This document shows, one piece after another, positions 60,127 to 64,000 of a stretch of 64,000 nucleotides of DNA. The notes under the pieces are model-generated. The model ran no database searches. It worked only from the letters and a program-made list of their open reading frames with translations, and was not told the origin of the DNA. Position numbers and translations under genes: made by a program. Source of the DNA: Magicicada septendecula. Taxonomy: Eukaryota > Arthropoda > Insecta > Hemiptera > Cicadidae. The DNA lies in NCBI GenBank assembly GCA_034769895.1, contig CM068369.1, forward strand, positions 151,421,574 through 151,485,573. The letters are read 5' to 3'. Every line of letters begins with the position of its first letter. Position 1 is the stretch's first letter.

Positions 60127-60326
60127 TGCGGATAAACTGATCTATGACATATTTTATGTATGTGTTTTAATACAATTATAGTAATGTATGAGTTTACCTA
60201 TATAACATATTTTATGTATGTATTTTTTAATATAATCAGTAATGTATGAGTTTACCTATATCAATCTTTTGCTATCATTATGTAAACTGTTTGTTAAAAT
60301 TACTCAAATAAAATGATCTGTGAGAT

Positions 60327-60432
60327 AAATCCACCATCTAATACGGTTCCTGTATCATCTTTTAAAAAATATATGTTCTAGGTACTGTTTGTTTAAATAT
60401 TATGAATTGTAAATATTTCATTTATCCAATTT
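60327..60432 (-). repeat. Inverted fragment of the element's own integrase gene
   Basis: On the minus strand this 106-bp piece matches integrase positions 46442-46544, with three one- or two-base insertions and a few substitutions. It lies in the non-coding stretch after the polymerase, between two copies of AATGTATGAGTTTACCTATAT. It cannot encode a product on its own. Confidence 0.8.
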
Positions 60433-60687
60433 AATGTATGAGTTTACCTATATTAATCTTTTGCTATCATTATATAAACTGTTGTTAAAATTATCCGAAT
60501 AAAATAATCTATAACATAGTTTATGTATGTGTATTTATTTTAATACCTGAACAAAAAAATGATGAATAAATCAACAAGATTCAAACAATTTCTTACACAA
60601 CATTTCATTACACAAAAAATGCTCATTAAAACGCTTACTGAGAACGTGATTGAATTAATTGCAATGAAACTGATAAGAAATTTGATA

Positions 60688-60727
60688 AACAAGTTATTTA
60701 CTTGATCTTTTGATCTCCTACTTACAA
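60688..60727. promoter_or_regulatory. Inverted copy of the repeats upstream of the polymerase
   Basis: AACAAGTTATTTACTTGATC followed by TTTTGATCTCCTACTTAC is the inverse of the block at 55888-56040. The polymerase transcription unit is therefore bracketed by inverted copies of the same 38-bp motif. Confidence 0.55.
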
Positions 60728-60766
60728 CACGTACTGAAAAAACGTAATTGTATTAAACTGCAATGA

Positions 60767-60928
60767 ATCTATCCAAATACCAACCAAAATCCTTACAGAC
60801 TGGTAAGCGCTGGGTTTGTATATCAAGGAAATGAGGATACCGTACGGTGTTTATCGTGTCGGGTAAGGTTTGAGGATTGGACAGCGGACGATTGTCCTGT
60901 CGCATTTACATGCGAGGGTGATGTCTAA
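60767..60928 (+). pseudogene. Truncated BIR domain fragment
   Basis: In the frame without an ATG, NPYRLVSAGFVYQG, then EDTVRCLSCRVRFEDW is the first half of a canonical BIR (GF motif, C-x2-C, Trp). It is followed by TADDCPVAF and a stop before the His and last Cys ligands. It resembles the second BIR of the protein at 44707 but is not identical. An ATG at 60762 opens another frame of 23 codons only. Likely the remnant of a lost IAP-type gene. Confidence 0.6.
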
Positions 60929-61161
60929 ATGTTAGTTTGTAACGATGCAACTTGCTGATGTAATCTATGATCATTATTAAGGCAACAATTATTTTTATTT
61001 TTTTGTTAATTTTTACTGTTTAAAAAATACGATTTCTTACTGGTTATACAGATTTATTAATTACTAAAATCATATATACAAAAACATACATATATTACGA
61101 TTTTGTATACACAAAAAATGTTTATATACTATAGATCATGTTTTCATTCGTTATCGTTAAG

Positions 61162-61512
61162 TCATTTAAATCGATCATTGAGAAACTTGATGATATCACT
61201 ACAATGTGTAGACACATAACAACAAACACAAGTATCCGGTCCATCCACAGTAGATTCATGTGCCCATGAACATTCAAGAAAATGTGTAAACGTCTCACCG
61301 CTTTGTTCTCTACGTTCCGGTGTAATCTCTTTCAGTCCGTCTGAATTATAAAATTCCAACACCTTACGACACTTTTGGAGTACCAACAATGTATCCCGCA
61401 TAAATTCAATCTCTGCTTTAGTTTTATTCTTAATAAATCTTTCAAACATAGGATGAGATAAGACATCTTGCAATGTTAAATTCTTCATTTTGACTGAACT
61501 ATCAAAGTTCAT
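61162..61512 (-). CDS. Unknown 116-residue protein with C-terminal Cys cluster
   Basis: ATG 61512, minus strand. The N-terminal 60 residues are helical (LTLQDVLSHPMFERFIKNKT, then FMRDTLLVLQKCRKVLEFY). The C-terminus has CSWAHES and CVCCYVSTHCSDI, a possible metal site. I do not recognise the family. It is the only gene in the right-end block and reads away from the terminal repeat. Confidence 0.6.
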   Translation of the reverse strand: MNFDSSVKMKNLTLQDVLSHPMFERFIKNKTKAEIEFMRDTLLVLQKCRKVLEFYNSDGLKEITPERREQSGETFTHFLECSWAHESTVDGPDTCVCCYVSTHCSDIIKFLNDRFK

Positions 61513-61539
61513 GTTTACGTTGATTACAACGTTATCACG

Positions 61540-62160
61540 TTGACATATCGTATGGAAGAACGTTGTACCACGTTCAACAATTCATTTTCAACTGCTATAC
61601 AACACACGATTTCATCGCTAGGTGTCAATAAAGACGACGTTATCTACACTGTGAAAGGGAAAAAACGCTGACGTGTATGTTTATGTTTTTACTAGGTCAG
61701 TGTGTTGCTGAGGTCATGTTTACGACGTTATCACTGTGAAAGGAAAAAACAGCAACGCTGACGTATATGTTTACATTTTTACTAGGTCAGTGTGTTGTCG
61801 AGGTCATGCTTACGAAGTTATCACAAAGAACGTTTGTTTATGTTTACGTTTTTTACGGTTTGGAACACTAATAAACCAACTGTTAACGTGTATTATATAT
61901 AAATGAATAGATTTTTTTATTCAAAAAAATTATGAATTAGCTAAGGATTGAACAATTGATACTTACCTTACATATAATATATTATTAGAATAACATAGTT
62001 ACACGTTACCGACTAAGCTAATTCATATCTTATCTGTATACCATGACAATCATTACATTTAAATGTAATATATTAGATGAAGACTACGCTATCTACACTG
62101 TAAAAGGAAATAAGCAGTTTATGTTTACGTTTTTAAATGTGCAAAGCCGACGTGTATGTT
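61540..62160. repeat. Right subterminal repeats, inverted relatives of 42390-42710
   Basis: 61865-62160 is the inverse of about 42390-42710, including the ATTCAAAAAAA/TTTTTTGAATA stretch, the TTAGCTAAGGATTGAAC/GTTCAATCCCTAGCTAA stretch, the donor-like ACTTACC and GTTACACGTTACCGACTAA. 61640-61860 adds two more iterations of the TIR-internal CTAGGTCAGTGTGTTG motif. The right end is therefore longer and more rearranged than the left. Confidence 0.75.
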
Positions 62161-62161
62161 T

Positions 62162-62276
62162 CTTCAATCTGTGTTGTATTATCGGTTAAAGAATTTATTA
62201 GTAATATTTGATCAATTACTATATAATAAATTTTTAACTCACGACATGTTATTAACAAAGATGTTGGAACACTAAT
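62162..62276 (-). repeat. Inverted fragment of the metalloproteinase 5' region
   Basis: This 115-bp piece is the inverse of 42701-42838 (leader, ATG and signal-peptide codons) with about 10 differences and one 16-bp gap just before the ATG. It is bracketed by direct repeats of CAAAGCCGACGTGTATGTTT (about 62141 and 62293). Confidence 0.8.
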
Positions 62277-62290
62277 CACATTTTAAATGT

Positions 62291-62791
62291 ACAAAGCCGA
62301 CGTGTATGTTTATGTTTACATTTTTTACTAGGTCAGTGTGTTGTCGAGGTCATGTTTACGACATTATCACTAGACTGTTTGTTTACGTTTTTTACGGTCG
62401 TGTCAACGAACTCGGAATGTTTATGTTTACATTTTTACTAGGTCAGCGTGTTGTCGAGGTCATGTTTACGACATTATCACTAGACTGTTTGTTTATGTTT
62501 ACGTTTTTTACTAGGTCAGTGTGTTACGGTCTAGTGACCTCGAGGTCGTGTTTACATCGATTAGAAAAGGTCAACGGGGTTATCTGGTGATTACGAAAGG
62601 TCAACGAGGTTATCTGCTGATTAATTCGAGGTCAATTGGGGTTATCAGCGATAAGGCGGGGGTTAATTGGATTTTAATTGGGGTCATCGCTGATAAGGCG
62701 GGGTTATCGCTGATAAGGTGACCTCTTGACATGACCTCTGACCTTGTCCTAGACCTCTGACCTGTCCCAGAAAGAACATTTATATACTACT
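62291..62791. repeat. Right terminal inverted repeat
   Basis: This is the inverse of 41899-42414, with the same terminal AGTAGTATATAAATG (read from 62791) and the same AGGTCA cluster. The few differences suggest a young insertion or ongoing end homogenisation. Beyond it, 62798-64000 holds no feature I can support. Confidence 0.92.
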
Positions 62792-62797
62792 TGAAGT
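62792..62797 (+). other. Target site duplication TGAAGT (right copy)
   Basis: It is identical to 41893-41898. Six-base duplications are typical of Maverick/Polinton integration. Confidence 0.9.
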
Positions 62798-64000
62798 CTA
62801 AACGTAAGACCGCCTACGTGAACCTACGAGACCAAACTACAATAAAATTCATTACTTTAATAAATACACTCAAAGTAAAATAACGTTTTTTAGTTACAGT
62901 TCCTAATGGGTTTTAAAATAAACTGTACATTCTTGGAATCCAAATTAATTCAATATGATTGAACTGAGTTGGTGGAAAATATTCAGCAAAATAATTCAAC
63001 AGATTATTTAATGAATAACTTATTCTATTAAGAAAAACTTATGTACAATGCTCATGAAAAACGAAGCAGTTTTTTTGAATGAGTAAAAGAGTTGTCAGTT
63101 TTAACTCGACTGATTGGCATTTGTCTGCCTGTCTATCTATCCATGTCTGTGTCTGTCTTTAGGGTATGCCTCACGGTAACTTCTGAATGCATCGACCGAT
63201 TATCGTAAAACTGTCTATACGTGTCGTCCCCCAATACTCAGCTGTCTGCCCCATTTTAATGATAAATGCGAAAAATGCAAGTGTTTAAGCATTACAAAAC
63301 TAAAATAAATGTATACACAAAATTATCTTGACTTGGAGCTGAAAGGTTTTATTAAAAATGAAATCAAGAACACGCTATCAAAACAAAACGCGTCGGTTCA
63401 CGAAATAAACATTTTATTTTATCCTGTAGTAAGATTGTATGAATAGGTCTGTTACATGCTTACAGGCAATAGATTTCTTAAAAAACGACAATCTTTACAT
63501 TGTGCTTTTATTCTTTTTCAAGTATTGCTGAAAACAGCGTTGTATAATTATGGACTGTAATTCGTTAGAAACAGTGATATAGATGTAATGCGATTCGTAA
63601 GAAAATACTATTGTAAGGCGATTTTGACCAATCCAATTCCATCGTAAAAGAACAAGTTTGTTTATTAGTCTTAGAAATTGCAAAAATATGGAGTGTTTCA
63701 TCTCGTTAAGTGTTTATCTACGGAGTGAACAAGGGATGGTTTGTAATGTGTGTATTACAAACTATATTCTTGTTACTTCTCTAGTTGGGATTTCAGAACA
63801 CAGTTACGATAAATAGCGCGTCAGTGGTGTCGTGTTCGACTTTGACTCTACGTGAAATATTGTATGTGACCGCAACCAATGTGGCTGACAGGCAAGAGTT
63901 TTCCTTGTTTATATTTAGAAATGTCTCACCAAAATTTTGCTTTGACAGAAACAATGAGCTCCAAGATAAGTTTGAGAAAGTCTCGACCACAATTAAGGAA

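Larger units (their letters stand above)
41899..62791 (+). mobile_element. Maverick/Polinton (adintovirus-like) element, 20.9 kb
   Basis: The termini AGTAGTATATAAATGTTC are perfect inverts, and a perfect 6-bp target duplication TGAAGT flanks them (41893-41898 and 62792-62797). Six base pairs is the size expected of Polinton integrases. The long inverted repeats are about 0.5 kb. Inside is the full self-synthesising set (integrase, ATPase, protease, protein-primed type B polymerase) and virion set (major capsid, penton-like, phospholipase, core peptide, fibre-like). Cargo is a metalloproteinase and BIR proteins. Left genes read rightward, a small block at 54-55.5 kb reads leftward, the polymerase reads rightward and one small gene at the right end reads leftward. 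Confidence 0.93.

Noticed and set aside
63110-63260. TCTGTCTGTC tract followed by an 'accgattatcgtaaaact' phrase, similar to the turn-around spacer at 2.9 kb
   Set aside because: Too short and diverged to call another copy of the composite repeat.
63793-63990. 65-residue minus-strand frame at the window edge
   Set aside because: No homology I recognise, no signals, and length expected by chance.

Overview
The window is eukaryotic, AT-rich and almost certainly from an arthropod, probably an insect. It has small GT-AG exons, many microsatellites, RTE-like non-LTR remnants, a Penelope-like element, a Helitron and a Maverick/Polinton. I cannot name the species. Host coding DNA is sparse: I can support one host gene, which is split into tiny exons on the minus strand (about 17.7-25.5 kb). 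It encodes a small, probably lipid-anchored protein that I do not recognise.

0-16 kb is a repeat block. A ~160-bp satellite-like unit occurs ~37 times, in opposite orientations on either side of a palindromic turn-around near 2.7-3.3 kb. It is interspersed with a ~300-bp unit carrying a hammerhead-like box. The block has been invaded by a solo LTR (5.16-5.74 kb), a fold-back Penelope-type repeat (7.3 kb), a head-to-head pair of 5'-truncated Penelope-like elements (8.6-11.2 kb) and a decayed protein-primed-type DNA polymerase B remnant (13.6-14.4 kb). 15.9-17.5 kb and 34-41 kb are graveyards of non-LTR retrotransposon 3' ends in both orientations.

25.9-31.9 kb is a complete-ended but inactivated Helitron. 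It has TC...CTAG ends, a terminal hairpin and an A|T insertion site. Its Rep/helicase gene carries a nonsense codon, frameshifts, a helicase motif I deletion and a nested Penelope-like insertion with a 12-bp duplication.

41.9-62.8 kb is the most interesting segment: a 20.9-kb Maverick/Polinton (adintovirus-like) element with ~0.5-kb terminal inverted repeats and a perfect 6-bp target duplication TGAAGT. It carries the self-synthesising and virion gene set: integrase with chromodomain, packaging ATPase, protein-primed family B polymerase, adenain-like protease, double jelly-roll major capsid, penton-like protein, parvovirus-type phospholipase A2 and a basic core peptide. It also has a repeat-containing fibre-like protein. 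Unusual cargo is a secreted matrix metalloproteinase and a cluster of BIR (IAP-type) proteins. The element looks young: the TIRs are nearly identical and most ORFs are open. Three genes (metalloproteinase, penton, polymerase) each carry one in-frame stop. It also holds short copies of its own genes (integrase and metalloproteinase inverted, polymerase direct).

Remaining stretches (12.3-13.4, 32.3-34.0, 34.6-36.0, 41.0-41.9 and 62.8-64.0 kb) show no feature I can support.
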